A stretch of DNA of 64,000 nucleotides from Haliclystus octoradiatus (Eukaryota > Cnidaria > Staurozoa > Stauromedusae > Haliclystidae): the NCBI GenBank assembly GCA_916610825.1, contig OU744447.1, forward strand, positions 15,545,751-15,609,750. Reading direction: 5' to 3'. This document shows, in pieces, positions 12,701 to 27,700 of the stretch. The position numbers and the translations under genes were made by a program. Each line of letters starts with the position of its first letter. The stretch's first letter is position 1. The notes beneath the pieces are model-generated. The model was given only the letters and a program-made list of their open reading frames with translations, searched no databases and was not told where the DNA came from.

Positions 12701-15700
12701 TGCTCTTATAAACTTCTTTGAGATAACTCTTGGTCATAGAGGTCATAAAAAACCTGCCAGTCACAAACCAACAACTTCATATCATTTTGATCAACACAAA
12801 TTGATGTCGTCAGGATGGTTTACTAAAAAACAAGCAACGTGTCTTGCAACTGAGACTAGGAATAATGTAATGCTGAAAGGTGGGGATTTTGCTGGTGTAT
12901 ATCATTATCTTGGCAATGTTGAACACTTCTCAAATTGTCTTAGTCTTTGCTGCATGCAAGCTAAATGTGATGTTGCGTTTAAAGTCAATGAAAAATGTTA
13001 CTCTGTCATGTGTTCTACTCCAGAAGATTGTGAAACAAAACCGCCACCAAAGCATTCAAAATTTGAATTCACCCTTGCATTTCTACAGAGAAGTGTAACA
13101 TTTGATCTAAATAATAGCGGAGGGAAGATTAATCACATAGCATCCAACTCTAAAACCAAAGAAGCATCTTTATGTACACACAGTAATGTCTATGAAGGAA
13201 TGACGCTAACAGGAGGATATAATGCTGGTTATTTTTCATACAGAGGTGAAGTTCATGATGTTTACGAATGCTTACAATCTTGTTGTGAATATCCATTCTG
13301 TGATCTTGTATTTGTTATTAATAAACAATGTTTCCTTGTTTATTGCTATAACAAAGCTGGATGTAGTGTTGTACCTGCATATCATTATGAAACGTTTCGT
13401 CCGCAAGTTGCATATTTAAGAAGCAGGAGGAATGTTATGCTGGAAGGATACAGAGGACCTTCACCGGAAAGCCAAGCTCAAAAACCCGCAGAAACAGCTC
13501 AGCCAGTATACCCAATGGTCTCTCCTAGTTTGCCAAAAAAAGATGACCGTAAAGAAGCTACTGTTGAAACAATTCCGAAGCATTCTGTAGAGGTGTCTAA
13601 AAATATAACACAGGACAGTTCAGGTGAAAATGAAGATGCTGTAGAAATCATCCGACAAGACGACCCAACACCGATCCACCAAGGAGGATTAACACATATC
13701 AACAATGGACTAACGAAAGCTAAACCAAAAGAAATAGTTGCTTCAAGACGCTCTGATTCCAATATCTTTCCGGAGCTGATTAATAAATGCAATTCAACAA
13801 AGATTTTAAATGAAAAGACACTGAAAGGTGGAATTCATGCAGGAAAATTTGTTGACACAGGAGAGCAATCACTTGAAGACTGTGTAAAGAACTGCTGTAG
13901 TAACTCATTGTGTGATATTGCATTCAGGCTAAAATCAGTATGCTTTCTTGTAAATTGTCATACAAAAGAGTTGTGCGAGCCTATTGATGCAAAGAAATCA
14001 TCTTTTCAACCAACATTAGTATATGTTCGCCAATTCTATGAAGGTAAGTAATGTACCCATTATGGAGATTTTTCCATGACTACAGATTTGGATATTTATA
14101 AATAATGTTCAATAAACATTCCATTCAGTTTAAATTCATTCCATCAAGGTAGTTTTATGGAGGAACATCCAAGTCTTTGTTTCCTGGCAGGATAATTGCT
14201 CAGAATGATAGAATTCAATGTTAAAATTGTGTTAAATTCATTCCTGGGCAATAACTGAACTGTCCAGTCGATTGAAAAGCTACATGACCACAAAAGATGA
14301 TGACTATCTGGGAGATGAAATATCTGGTATCTTACATTACTAAAGCTCATGATATTTATCATGTCTTTTTTATAGCCTATTTATGATCTCCGTTGAAATG
14401 TGCATATCATAATTTGTGTTTCATTAATTATTGATTGATGTTGGTTGTTGATTTATCCTAGATGCACTATCAACTGCTAGTTCATCTGATAAAAGATTTG
14501 TTCTACCAAAACAAGAACAGCGAAGTAGGCATCCTAGCAGGAAAACAAGAAGAAATGCAAGACCCCTTGCTTCCCAAAGCAATGATAAGACAGTGAAGTA
14601 TGCGCGTGTTGATAATAAGGTTAGAAATGTACATAAGCCTGATAATGACAACAGTGTTTCATTGTCAACTAGGACCGATACTTTATCAAGTGTTCAGAAG
14701 AAAAATGAAAGCAACTTGGATATAAGTGATTTTGATGTAAATTTAAATACAAATGATGTGCCTTCAATTATCACAAATGTGGACAATGAAAAACGTACAA
14801 TAGAAACATCCAATAAAAATGACATCACAGATGAGAGATATTCTCAAAATGGTAGCCAAACCAGTACAGAAGTTGAAGAAGAAATGCCTAGTAACGATAC
14901 ATCTCTTGTATCTAATGAAACAGAAACTGAACTACTTGTAAATGAGACAGGACCTTTACTAGTAGGCATGACAACAAAACTATTAGCCAATGCCTCTCAA
15001 GATAAATTAGAGACACAACAACAAAAATTATCAATTGTTGCATCTAATAGTATCATCAGTTCAGCCTATCAAAAATTACGCACTGTTGCTACTTCCAAGT
15101 TTGATGCCCCTTTGTTGCATACAATGAACACAGGATCTAGAGTTGAGGAAATGATTCACCAGAGCTTGTATTTACCAACAATTAAAACTACTGTTAGCTT
15201 ACAGACAAGTTTTTCAAGCTACCAAAGTTTACCCCTGACAAACGAAATGACGATTAAAATGAAAGATGTAAGTACAATTGCAGCATTTATGTTGCAACCT
15301 CAAATACCAAAATATCAAACGTCATTATCAGAAAATGAAGTTTTGAACAGTCCATACAATGCCAACTCAGCTATAAAGCAATCAGACAGGCAATCCAAAG
15401 TTTCGCCAGATCAACCTGACAATAATTACTTATCAACTAAAATGTACACTATTATAGAGCCAACACCATCCAAATATGTTGTTAGTAGTCAAACAACTCA
15501 CAAGTTTTCTGGAAGCCAATATGTCTTGAAAAGCAGCCTATTTATCGTCAAGCCAGCACATACGCCAAATATCTTCAATAATCAAACATCAATTTCAAGT
15601 AATCTTTCAATAGAACCAACTACTTATCTTAATAATTTATCAGTTCCAACTTCAATGATGTCAAAAGCCAGTGGAAGTGCTTCAGTCTCCTCTCACATTG

Positions 15701-18700
15701 AACTAAAACCAACATTGAATGAACAAACGTCCTCTCGTTCTCTTATCCTTGAAAATGTTATTTCAATGTCAGCTGAAATAAAACCTACAATACCCTCATG
15801 GGGCAAAAGTTCAGTAACGGTAGAAGTGAAAGGTAACAAACGGGATGGCATTAATAATATGTTAAAGGTATCATCTACACTACCTGAAAAATATACGCAT
15901 TCGTTGGATAGTTACATGAAGTCATATGTGCAAATGTCAACTGATCAGCAACAAATCAACAACTTTTGGAATTTTGAGTCAAACTTTATTGAACCAACTA
16001 TGTCATTCAATAGCTTGAATCAGCAAACCGTTGCTCCTGGTGATACTCTGAAGATTGTTACTCAGTCAACTCCAGTTTTGGAAATATCATCATCACTCAC
16101 TACAGAACCCTCAATAATTGACGTTAGTCAAATTCATCCAAGTAAAGCTACAGCAATAAAAGCGTTAGTAACATCAAAGAACAGCAGCGAGCAGATGAAT
16201 ACAATTAGCCATGAACTACCCTCTATACCCCATAATAATGATACTTCCAGCTTCATTAACAGACTTTACAATGCTTCAATAAGCTCAAATGTGTCAATGT
16301 ATATTGATATCCAAAGCACGTCATCTATTAGACCAAGTGAGGCACATATAGATCTATCTCAAAGTTTGTACTTGAGCAACTATTCTAGCGAGATTCAGAA
16401 TTCTCAAACATCATCTATGGAGATGTTTCAAAGATCACATCCCTCTTCACTTCCCTCAGAAACTAGTGTCCTCATATCCAGTTCATCTATCAGTCCTACT
16501 ATGTCAATGAACGTAACTGTGTCTTCAATTAAAAATAATATAAATGTCACTGATTATAAAGTCATGGATCGTATATCAAACTATGTTGTCAAGCACCCAG
16601 CTATACAATCACTTGTTAAACAGATGAATAGCTTAGTTAATAATGAATCGACAAGTATCCATGCATTAAATAATATATCACATCTTGCTAATGTTATGAT
16701 GGAACTTGTAAAGAAAGAGCAATTTCTACAAAAACATTTTAAAGTCAATGAAAAACTACAACAAGAAGTACTCAATAATACTTTACAACCTTTACATCAA
16801 ATATTAGCCAATTTGGTATCATTTTCTAATAATATTATTACTGCTAAACAAACAAAAAGAAGTAACGTAAAGATGGATAAACACAATAAAGAATTAGCAC
16901 AAACATTACATAAAATCAATAAACTTATCAGACAGATGCAAGAACCGACAGATAATGACGTCAAAGTTCAGAAAGAATACCATATTATGAATACACAAGA
17001 GAGAAGAAATGAAGTTATTGGCACATCAATCAGTTTAGAACCCAATACTCATCAAATTATACCATCTTATACAGAAACCCCTAATTTTACGGCAACACCA
17101 ATTAATATAATATCTCCCGGAATTGTCCGTTCATCGTTTTGGCTGCCAACTCCACCTCTTACACCTACCCATTCAATGAAACAATTTGCTTCACAACATT
17201 TGAACAATGGTACTGTAAATATTATTCAATCTTTTTTAACAGATAGTCATCATGTGCAATATTCCAGTGATGACAGCTATGCATTGAATACTACATCTCC
17301 ATCTTCTATGAAGACCTCTATGTTTTCAAATTCAAGAACAAACATTGAAACAATTTATGCCACAGATTCATCAGTAATATCAAGAAACAATAGCAAATCT
17401 AATAATTATGTGAATTCTTCTGTAAAGAACATCTCATCATCACAGACAGATCCATTAGTCATTCGAAGTAATCTCTTTCTTTCGACATCATTGCTAAATT
17501 CAGTTCAATCATCTATATACCCTACAAGTACAACAAATCTACCCTTGGGAAGACCATCCAAGCATACAATGCATAACACTACTAGTGGGAAGTCGATGGA
17601 TGATATTGCAAGAACGTGTAATGCTAAATTAGAAATTTCTAAAGGGAAATCATTAAAAGGTGGATTTAGATCTGGTTTATTCTCTCATTATAGTGAAATA
17701 AATACAATAGAACGCTGTGTAGAGAAATGCTGCTCACGTAAAAGTTGTACGGTTGCATTGTTAATTAGTGATACATGCTTCAACGTTGCGTGTAACAACA
17801 AAGCACTTTGCAAACCAGTTGATAATAAAGTTTTACAAGTGACAATGGCATTGGTGAACAAAAATGCAAAGCCAGAGGTTTTCATGGTTGATAATGGTGC
17901 AAGAATGGATACGATAAAGTCAGCGTCAAATAATACAATTCAAAATCATTCATTTATAGATTCAAAGTCTAATGTGTATCCTATGTCTCAGTCACATTCA
18001 CATGTCCGTAAGTCCTCGTCAAGCTGTTATTCTTCCAAAATTTATTATGATACAGTCCTAGCTGGTGGTTGGCTGACAGGACAATATCGTCGTTATAGAA
18101 ATATAACACATACAATTGATTGTATAAAGATGTGTTGTGATCTCCCAAATTGTCATTTTGCTCTTTTAATGGTTCATTGTTATACTGTTACTTGTACAAA
18201 TATTACTGGATGTCATCCTTCTCCAGCCAAAATTACATTTTTTCGTCCAAGACTTGCAATTATACGGCAACCTGTTGCTAAAGACATCATACAAGTAACT
18301 TACGAAAGCTCAAGTAGTGCTGCTATGAAAATTATCATTCCAACATCATCGCTCTCAGTTATGAGTTTATCTGATAGATTACAAACTGCTATTGAACATT
18401 ATAATTTCAATGACTTGGGTGATACGAATGAGATGGAATTCTCCTCAAGAATAATGGCCTCGCCAGATCTCTCACATACTCTATCAAAAATTGAACCCAC
18501 TCCTACAACTCCTCTTTACACATTAGCAACTCTGATAGCAAAGAATTCGTCATATAGCTCTCATTCAGCATCTATAAAAAATTCAAATGAAACAATTGAG
18601 TTTGGCACACCACAATTATCCATTGTTACAGATGACGATGAATATGACCTACCTCTTGACAAAATAATGACCGTCCATAAAAAGACACCTTCGTTATCAT

Positions 18701-21700
18701 CAATACCATCAATTAATATTGATAATGATATCAAGAGGGCCAAAGTACCGGATTCTGATTTGATGCATGATAACTTCAATTTCACTTCAGTACTTTCAAA
18801 ATTGATCAGCCACACAATTACGGAAACACCACACGTATTGAAAACAACGATCAACAAAAGTCTTAATCTCTCAAGCAGAATTGTAAATTACACATTATCA
18901 TACTTTAAAAGTCATGAAGTAGTTCTACAGATAACTCCTACAGGTCATAAGAAACAACCAATCAATCAAACAGTACACAACATATCTTCATCTATTGCTA
19001 TAAACTCAACATCCTCTGGAATCCAACGAAAAACCATTCCTGCCCCTATTGTGAGTTCCCCTGTTGACACTCCAATTTCATCATCTCCTTCAATTCAATC
19101 TATCTCAAACGCCAATTCAATGTCAATTAATTCCTCATTTATTACTGAATCATTTCAAAGATCTTCATCTCATATTCAGATTAACAGCACAATCAAAAAA
19201 ATGCCAGAATATAAGCATAATGCTAAAGAAACCACAATAGTAAACATTCCTTCTAAATCTAAAATGGCTGTTTCATCATTATTGACATTGAAACCGGTGT
19301 CCTTATCCTATCAAATTCCTCCAAGTATTCAAAATAACTCATTTTCACCACATGTCAGTAATAAGCACTCCCAGACGGAGATTTCAGTTAACTCGGTTAT
19401 CTCCAGCTCACATATTTCTCAAATATCAATGCATTCTTCCTTTCCAAAACATGAAAATATGACATATATTAACAGTATGAACAAATGTGTAGTGCAGAAA
19501 TGGATAACAAATGCTGTTCTCAAGAAAGGAACACAAGCAGGCCTCTTTACAGACGAAGGGTCAGTACAATCACCTGATGAATGTGCTCAGAAATGCTGCT
19601 CTCGTCTGAATTGTAACTTGGCATTCATGCTTCGTACAAAGTGCTTTACAGTCAAATGCCATTCAAAAAAATCATGTTCAGTAGCAGCAACTAAATCCTC
19701 TTATTACACACCAAAAATTGTATTTGTTGATAGAATTACAAATACAACAAACCAATCCAGTATATTCCCTTCTTCTCTGCCAACTGTTGTATCCAGTATG
19801 GAAATATCAAATGGCCATCCAGAGTTATTTTCAAGTACACCCCTTCTACCAAGAGCTATGGCTACTTCATCATTATCTCAACAAGCTGCAACATCTACTG
19901 TATCTCTTCAAAGCAATGGTATGAAACATTCTGGTTATACTTCCTTATATAATCAATCATCTTCTGTTGTATCGTTGAGCTCTTCGATTGTACACAATAA
20001 AGGCTATAATGTAGACCATACACCTGATATGTCAGATATAATGAAGCAATTTTACCATCATAGGGAAAAATCTAACATAATCCAGAATAATCCAAAGGAA
20101 GAAAAGATCAACAGTTATAATGAAATATCAAAATCTACAAGTACTACCGCTAGTATGTCGCTAGTTTACTCATCAAAATTTATAAACCCTTCTTCTGTCT
20201 CTAACGAAGGCATCCAGCACACCCCATTCAATGTTCTTCAAGAGTATATTCCACAGAACGAAGATCAATCAAGAGCAGTTCAAAGAGACATGCTTATCCA
20301 TCCACCTATTCAAGTGACTATAGGACCTAGTCTAATTGCATCTCCAACTATGAATGTAACTCACATGGTAGGTAACACCACCAGCACCTCCCCCGTGCAA
20401 ACATCTAGCTTTGATCATCCCTTGCAAGGCACTGTATCAACCCCTTACTCTAGGAATGGTTTTGGAAACTCAGTTACACTTTCTTCCTACAAGTCAGTTA
20501 TTAAACCATCAGAAAACGTATTTCAATTTCCTAATTTTGATCTTGATTCCTATGAAAGTAGCTCGTATGAGCCAGTGACAATTTTGTTACATCCATCTAC
20601 ACCAATTGCTTTTGAGAATCACAGGAAAACAGCATCATCAGTTGTTAATGGAAATAGTTCTTCATCAACCCTAATGTTATCAGGAATCTCAAAGACCACT
20701 ACTGACTTATTTCCTTCCATCAAACAGAATAGCAATCATTCGTCAACAATCAACCCATCTTCCTCACATTCTATGCCTCAAACACCTGTTCCAGATGGTC
20801 TTCAATCCACATCACACCTTGAATTTCACCCAACAAAAACAACAAAACAATTACCTATAAATCAGAGTGCATATATACCTACACCAGCAATACACCCACA
20901 CCCAATGAGCTCTAGTCCTGCTATTTCAAAATCAAAACAGACAGAGATTGGAGAAGAGCAACTAGTTTATAACTTACTAAAGCATTATAATGATAAAGAT
21001 AAAAGAAGATTTCAAGATCTAATAGAAACACTCCATGGAATAAAACACGATTTATCAAAACGTACACAAGCTACAAATGTCACTAGCATCAAACCAAATA
21101 ATAGCTCTGCTAGTCAAAACATTTCATCTATAAGCATGGCACCTATCAAGTATCAAACAATGAGCTCCCTTGAATCAAGCAACATCCACACCAAAGAAGC
21201 AACAAGAAATCTCACTATTATGGTAAATTCTACATACCCTGGAACACAAAATAAAATAGTGTTACAATCTGGTCTTCATAGTTACCATTCTACAATATCT
21301 CAGCCGGCTAGCCATCCACATAGTGAGATATCCATGACTAGTTCATCAACGGCTAATTCTATCTTCTATCCGTCGCATAAAGATACATTTCAAGGAACAG
21401 GATTTGATCATGACTGGCTTTCAGATTTATCAAACAACTTCCAAAATCAAGATACAACAATTAATAATGTTCTTCACATGTCAACACCTCAAATTCATCC
21501 TAGTGCGTCATTATCTACCAAACTAACATCTACCACTCTGCTACATCAAGAGAAAGTAGCACCTAAAGAAAATAATGTAATCACACCTGACCGTGGCCTT
21601 TCAGTAATATCATTCACTCATTTAATATCCAAAGAAGAAAGTTTGCTCATAACCCCATCTCCTGTAACTGGCTCATCATTAAGCCAATTCGAACCTACAA

Positions 21701-24700
21701 TGGCATTAACATATAAGAATATAGTCCCAAGAGTAGTTATACCAAGAGCTGCATCAGTGATGCCATCAATCCCCAGTTTACCCAAACAAAACTTAATCAC
21801 GGTGTCATCTAGTGAAATACCTCCCCTAATGTTTAAAACTTTTCCAGAAAATAATAACATATCACCCCATAATATCTGCAAGCATTCTGATGTTCTTAAT
21901 GATTACACATTATTACAAGGAAAAGCAGCTGGGAAATTTGCAAATGTTGGAAGATTGAAATTCAATGAATGCCTTACTATGTGCTGTCAAAATCAAAACT
22001 GTGATATGGCTTTCATGCTTTCTGGGAACTGCCTTTTAATTCAATGTTTCTCAGAAGCAAGTTGTCAATCTGCACCTTCAAAAATGTCTGCAAGTAATAC
22101 AATTTTGGCATATGTTTTCCATGATCACGCTCCAAAAATTCTCAATGATTTGACACTTACACAAGATCTTGGTTCTGAACAACCTATTCCAACTTTGAAA
22201 GACCATATTGTTAATCATTCAATTGATCAAGTATCCTTACAAAATCCCATTTCTTCAATAAACCCATCTTGGTCGACAACACAACTACGGCCAACTCCCA
22301 CTCCTAGTCTAGAAATACCACCTTCAAAAGACTTATTTCATAACCCTCCATTGGATCATACTTTGCTTATTGGGCTGCAAAGTATGACTCCTGCTCCAAG
22401 CAAAACCTCAGCGGAAAGTACACCCCTGCTTGAGAAGAATTCAGAGGTTCAGCCCCTGTGTTCATTTAGCCCGATCTCTTACAATGTTACGCTACAGCAC
22501 GGCATTGGATCTGGGCTATTTGTTGACAGGGGTCTGCATCTCAGTATCTCTGAGTGCTCACAACTATGCTGCTCTGATGTTTCATGCAATGTAGCGTTTA
22601 TGCTAAATGGTGTTTGCTTCTCTGTAAAATGTCCTTCTACAGAGTCATGCAATGCCATGCCCAATTTGTATAGTCATGATAAAACTGAAATGGTATCTGT
22701 ATACAGATTTCATTCAACTCATGACTCGTTAAATTGGTTTAAGATCGAGAATGGGACATCAGTACTGCTGAGAACTGGTGTTGCCCCACTTCTCAATCGC
22801 CCAATTGGTGGGGTAGCAACAGATTCTCAATCTGACAGCAAAAATTCAAGCACCAGAGCTCTCTATCAAAATGAATCTAATTCTAATGTGGAAGATACAA
22901 ATCAAGCTGCAAAGAAATCACAACTTTCTAGCAAGAGCAATGCCACAGAATCAGATTCACTTTCTCCTACTGCCCTTGGAAGAAGTATGGATTTACGAAA
23001 ACTGCAGAGGAATTCATATTATCCAACTGAAAATCCTATTTCCTTTGTCAAGACTGCAGCTACATCAGAAATGCCATTATTCAACCAAAGAGAAACTAAT
23101 GTAGATACATCACAGACTCTTTCTGATGGTTCTGCCAAGAGATATGTCAATCGAAATGTTTCAATAAAAGATATAAATGACAGTAAATTAGCTGAACCAA
23201 ACACTCAATCATCTTTTGGAGATCTAGCTGCAGAATCCCATTTAGAAAGAAACGATGCAACACCAACAGTGCCTACTGTTACTAATGTTGCTGCCTTTGG
23301 TGATTTAGCAGATGATAACCCATCGCCAAAGACTACTTCATCTTCATCAAGAATATTGAATGAATTTCCAGGATTAAGATTAGGTCAATCAAAATCATCT
23401 ATGGGAGTAGTAGGTGATGTTATTGGTAGCAGAAAGTCTTTACAAGGTTATGCTAATGATGGTAATCTAAATATTAAACAATCTTCTCTCCCAGAGATGA
23501 CAGAAGATAACCACTCTTATGTAAATGGAATTAACAAAGAAAATTTAATTTCATCTAAACCAACGCAAAACCGAAAAGGAAAATATAATGATCTTGATGT
23601 AACTAACTACCCATCAAGTTCATGGAATAACCTATTCACAAAATCTGAAAAAGCAAAACCAACAGAAGAATATCATCCTACGGAACCTAAAACTAATTTC
23701 ATGGATGAGGCTACACTACCTCCTGACCTACCAGAAATAATTAAAAGTCAAGAGATTAGAATGACCAAAGATACTCCAATTATTAATATGACTGATATTC
23801 CTTCTGCTACTACTCAATCATTAAATCAAACTGAAAATATATCGCAATTTATTGAAATGGAAGTAGCTGATAATAGTTCTCAATCTACATATTTACCACA
23901 ACTTACGGAACATCAAACAATCGACACACAAACTAATACAAGTGATGATGGATTTTTATATTCTGATATCGAGAAGACACTTGATAGTATAAGCCAACCA
24001 AGTAATACATCATCAGATGGTATATCAATGGAAATCTATAATTCTAGTAATAACAAACAATATGAACAAGGTTCACCAGAAAATATTAATTCTAGAATAG
24101 AACAAGAAAAAACCTCGCAACAATTCTTTGTTCCTTCTGCTCAACCTACTACTTACGATTTTCCAAATTTTAAAGCAACAATGCAATCACATCAAAGTAC
24201 AGTGCGTACAACACCACCATCTAGCTACAAAGAAGAGTTCAATATCCCTACACAGCCAAAATTTGGTAGATCACATATCGAAAAGCCACAAAAAGAAGTA
24301 ACCAGTGATCAGCAACATGAGGAAGTATGCACTAAAAGTGAAACAATCCATGGCAGAATTCTGAAACGACGAAATGGAGCTGGTAAATTTATATGGCTAC
24401 CTGACAAAGTACACACAGAAGGCTGTATAGATGCCTGCTGCCAAGATAATAACTGTAATCTTGCAATGATGATCAACGAAAAATGTTATAATGTTTATTG
24501 TACAGATCAAAAATCCTGTCAATTACAAGACGCTTCTGATAAAGATGGTGATATTCAAATAATTTTCATATTTCATAAACAAGATGGACATTTTACAAAC
24601 CCTCAGCTAAGTAATTGTATAGATCAACCATATAGAAATGATATTTCATTTGTTGATAACGATAACAATGTTCTTCGTGATCTTGGTCCAGTTGAATCAA

Positions 24701-27700
24701 ACCAAAATTGTATTAATAAATGTTGTAATAGACAAGAATGTAATTTTGCACTTATGAAAGCCTCAAATTGTTTCATTGCAATCTGCAAAGAACTTAATCA
24801 ATGTCATTTTCAATCAAAACGAAACAATATTGATGATAATGAAAGAATATCATTAGTGCGACATTGGATATTCAATGATGATGATGATGACATAAGATAT
24901 ACAAAGAAACACCATATACCATATCCTTCCATTCAACCAAGATTGCAAGGTACAACTCCTAAAATTATAATTGTTGATCCATTCGCTGTTTTCTTTGAAA
25001 AAGATAGAACAGATTCAGACTTTGTTTCATCTCATAATCACAATCATGGACACAAAGACATCCAAACCGGCGTGAGAAAAGCAGATCTGCCTTCAAACAA
25101 CGAAGATGATGAAGAAAAAATGAAATATGTCTATCGCGCACATCCTACAGCTCAGCTTGTCACTCCATTTTCTGCTAATGATTTTCCTATGAATCAGGCT
25201 TCTGAAAGCCAGGCTACTCATCCTACTAAAAAGCCTGATGTTACTTTATCACAGCTAGAAATAAATCTTAAACCAACAGCGTATCCTACTCCTCCATACA
25301 ACCCCAAACCTCAACATTCCCCGAATGAACATGAAAATGATTTACCACAAATAGAGATATTCCGTCCAACACACTCACCAAGAGATGGTATACATGAATC
25401 ATCAAATGCTGAGTCTGGTGATATTGGTATGGTTATTCATTACCTACCAATTAAATCAATGATGAGTGGGTCAGGAAGTGGTGAAAGTGGTAACGCAGCT
25501 AGAGATAAGGATAAAGGTTCTCACGAGGTGTTGATACATCCAACAAGAGCAGCTATGAAAGTGATATCTCTGTCTAATGTTCACCGGAAGCATCGCATTG
25601 GAGTGGGATCTCCTGCAGAAATTAATTCAAGAATATCCTCCGGTGTAGATATTCTACCTGGAAACAGTAAGAGCAGATCAGAAAAAGTTGTCCCATCATT
25701 ACAGATAAACAATAACATCAATTATCATCAATCTTTTAAAGTTGATGACAATGACAAAGTGGGAGATCTTGGAGATGAAAGCTCAAAAGTTGTTGTACAC
25801 AGAAAGGAAAAATATCCTCAAACTACTGGATCACCTCATACAATGACCCACCCTACGGAATATTTCACAAACGAGCCATCATCTAGAAGAAGAATTATAT
25901 CTCCAACCCATGAAGATGCATCTCTTGATTCAGAACAGTATGAATTTACTCAAAACAGAAATTATAGACCACATGCATCCATTCACGAAGATACTAACCA
26001 TGACGAAGAAGCATATATTCCAAATCATCCAAAACATAATCGACATCATATCGGAACACCAAGAGATGAGACTGGATATTTTGAAAATGGAGATTCAGAA
26101 GAACGCAAGGCCAAAATTTACCGTGATAATAATCGACGTCATGAGTGGATAGTTAATGAAGATACTGTTGGATTGGATTTAGAACGTAATTTTCAACCAA
26201 CAAGACGACCAACAGAGAATGCAATTGCAAATATCGCTCAATCTACAGATAGTGATGATGGTTGGGATGACGAGTTAGATACATATGTGAATAAAAGAGA
26301 TGGAAGAAGATATCGAAAGAAACCTCAAATGACGAAATCCAAATTAAATTCACGCAAAGATATGTCGATTTTGCATCCTATTCATGAAGATGTACCTTTT
26401 GATGAAGAAAATTATGTTTTTATACCTAAAAGAAAGAATAATAAACATGCAATCAGTAGTCTACACGAAGATGAATTTCATGATAAAGTTCCTTACGTAA
26501 TGGTACCAAGATTAGGTGGAAAATATCAAGCAAATAGCCCTTGGCAACAACACTCATCACTTGAAAGTGACGTATTTGAAGATATAGGCGCCTCGAGAAA
26601 ATATGATAATACAGATAAGGATGAGTACAGAGATATTGACAAGAAAGTTAAATCAAATGATGATAATATAAAAAATGAGTTGAAAAAATTTTCAAGTCAG
26701 ATCGAGGATGATCTGCGAAAGTTATTCAATTCTACTAAACCATTCCCTATACCAACTCCGCCTACAATTACTAAAAGGCCAACTACAACTAAGCCACATT
26801 CAACTAACAAACACAAAGTAACTGAAAAGGCTCCCTCTGATTTTGGTAACAAATTACAAAAAGATGTTGGTCAAGACAGAAATCCTGTAATAGTATCAAT
26901 TAATGTTGAGAGCTTTCCAACAAAATCAACGCATAGCCATACCAGTAGTAAAAATCATAAAATCAAGCAAGTACCTACATCAAGGCCTCTTACAATTCAA
27001 CCAGGAGACAAAGCAATGGATAGCAACATACCATCAGCAAGACCAACTCATAATCTCCCTGAAAGGAAGGAGCCAACACCTTATTTATTATATCATAACC
27101 GTAACAAATTACACCCAACAACCAAGCCTATTTATAATTATGGCAAACAACATACACAATTTCAAAGGTTGAACAACATCCACCACACAACAATGCCACC
27201 AACTGTAACGAAACCATCAAATTATCCACAGAGCCATTTCCGCAAATCAGAGCAAGACAACTTTCTTCCTCAGCATGAAAAGTATGAGAAAGGTATACAT
27301 CGACAAAACTTTGAACAACGCCATCAGACTACTCCAATTCCACATAAATTTTCTTCAGGGCCCCATCATGTCAACTTTGCAGGACATAAACAATCAACTT
27401 TCCCAACACCTACGCATCGCCCAACAGCGCCAACGAAAGTGGTGAAGAAACATCGAACAACTAAGATACCAACCATATCAAGACCAACACAACACACTTC
27501 AAGAAAGCAGAAGCCAAGAAAAACCACTGTAAAGCCTACTCATACAAGAAAACATTCAACACATCGCAAAACATCTCCAACACCAACTCCAACCCATAAA
27601 AGAAAACACACATCAGCAAAACAGCAAAAGAAAACAAAACCAAGTAAAGTATTGACAATGCCCTCAAAACATGCCAAGGTGCATCAAGATATGGAAAAAG

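Noticed and set aside
12880-13419. Plus-strand frames overlapping MANEC domains 5 and 6
   Set aside because: They are out-of-frame readings of the MANEC cysteine modules, and the main frame clearly carries the domains.
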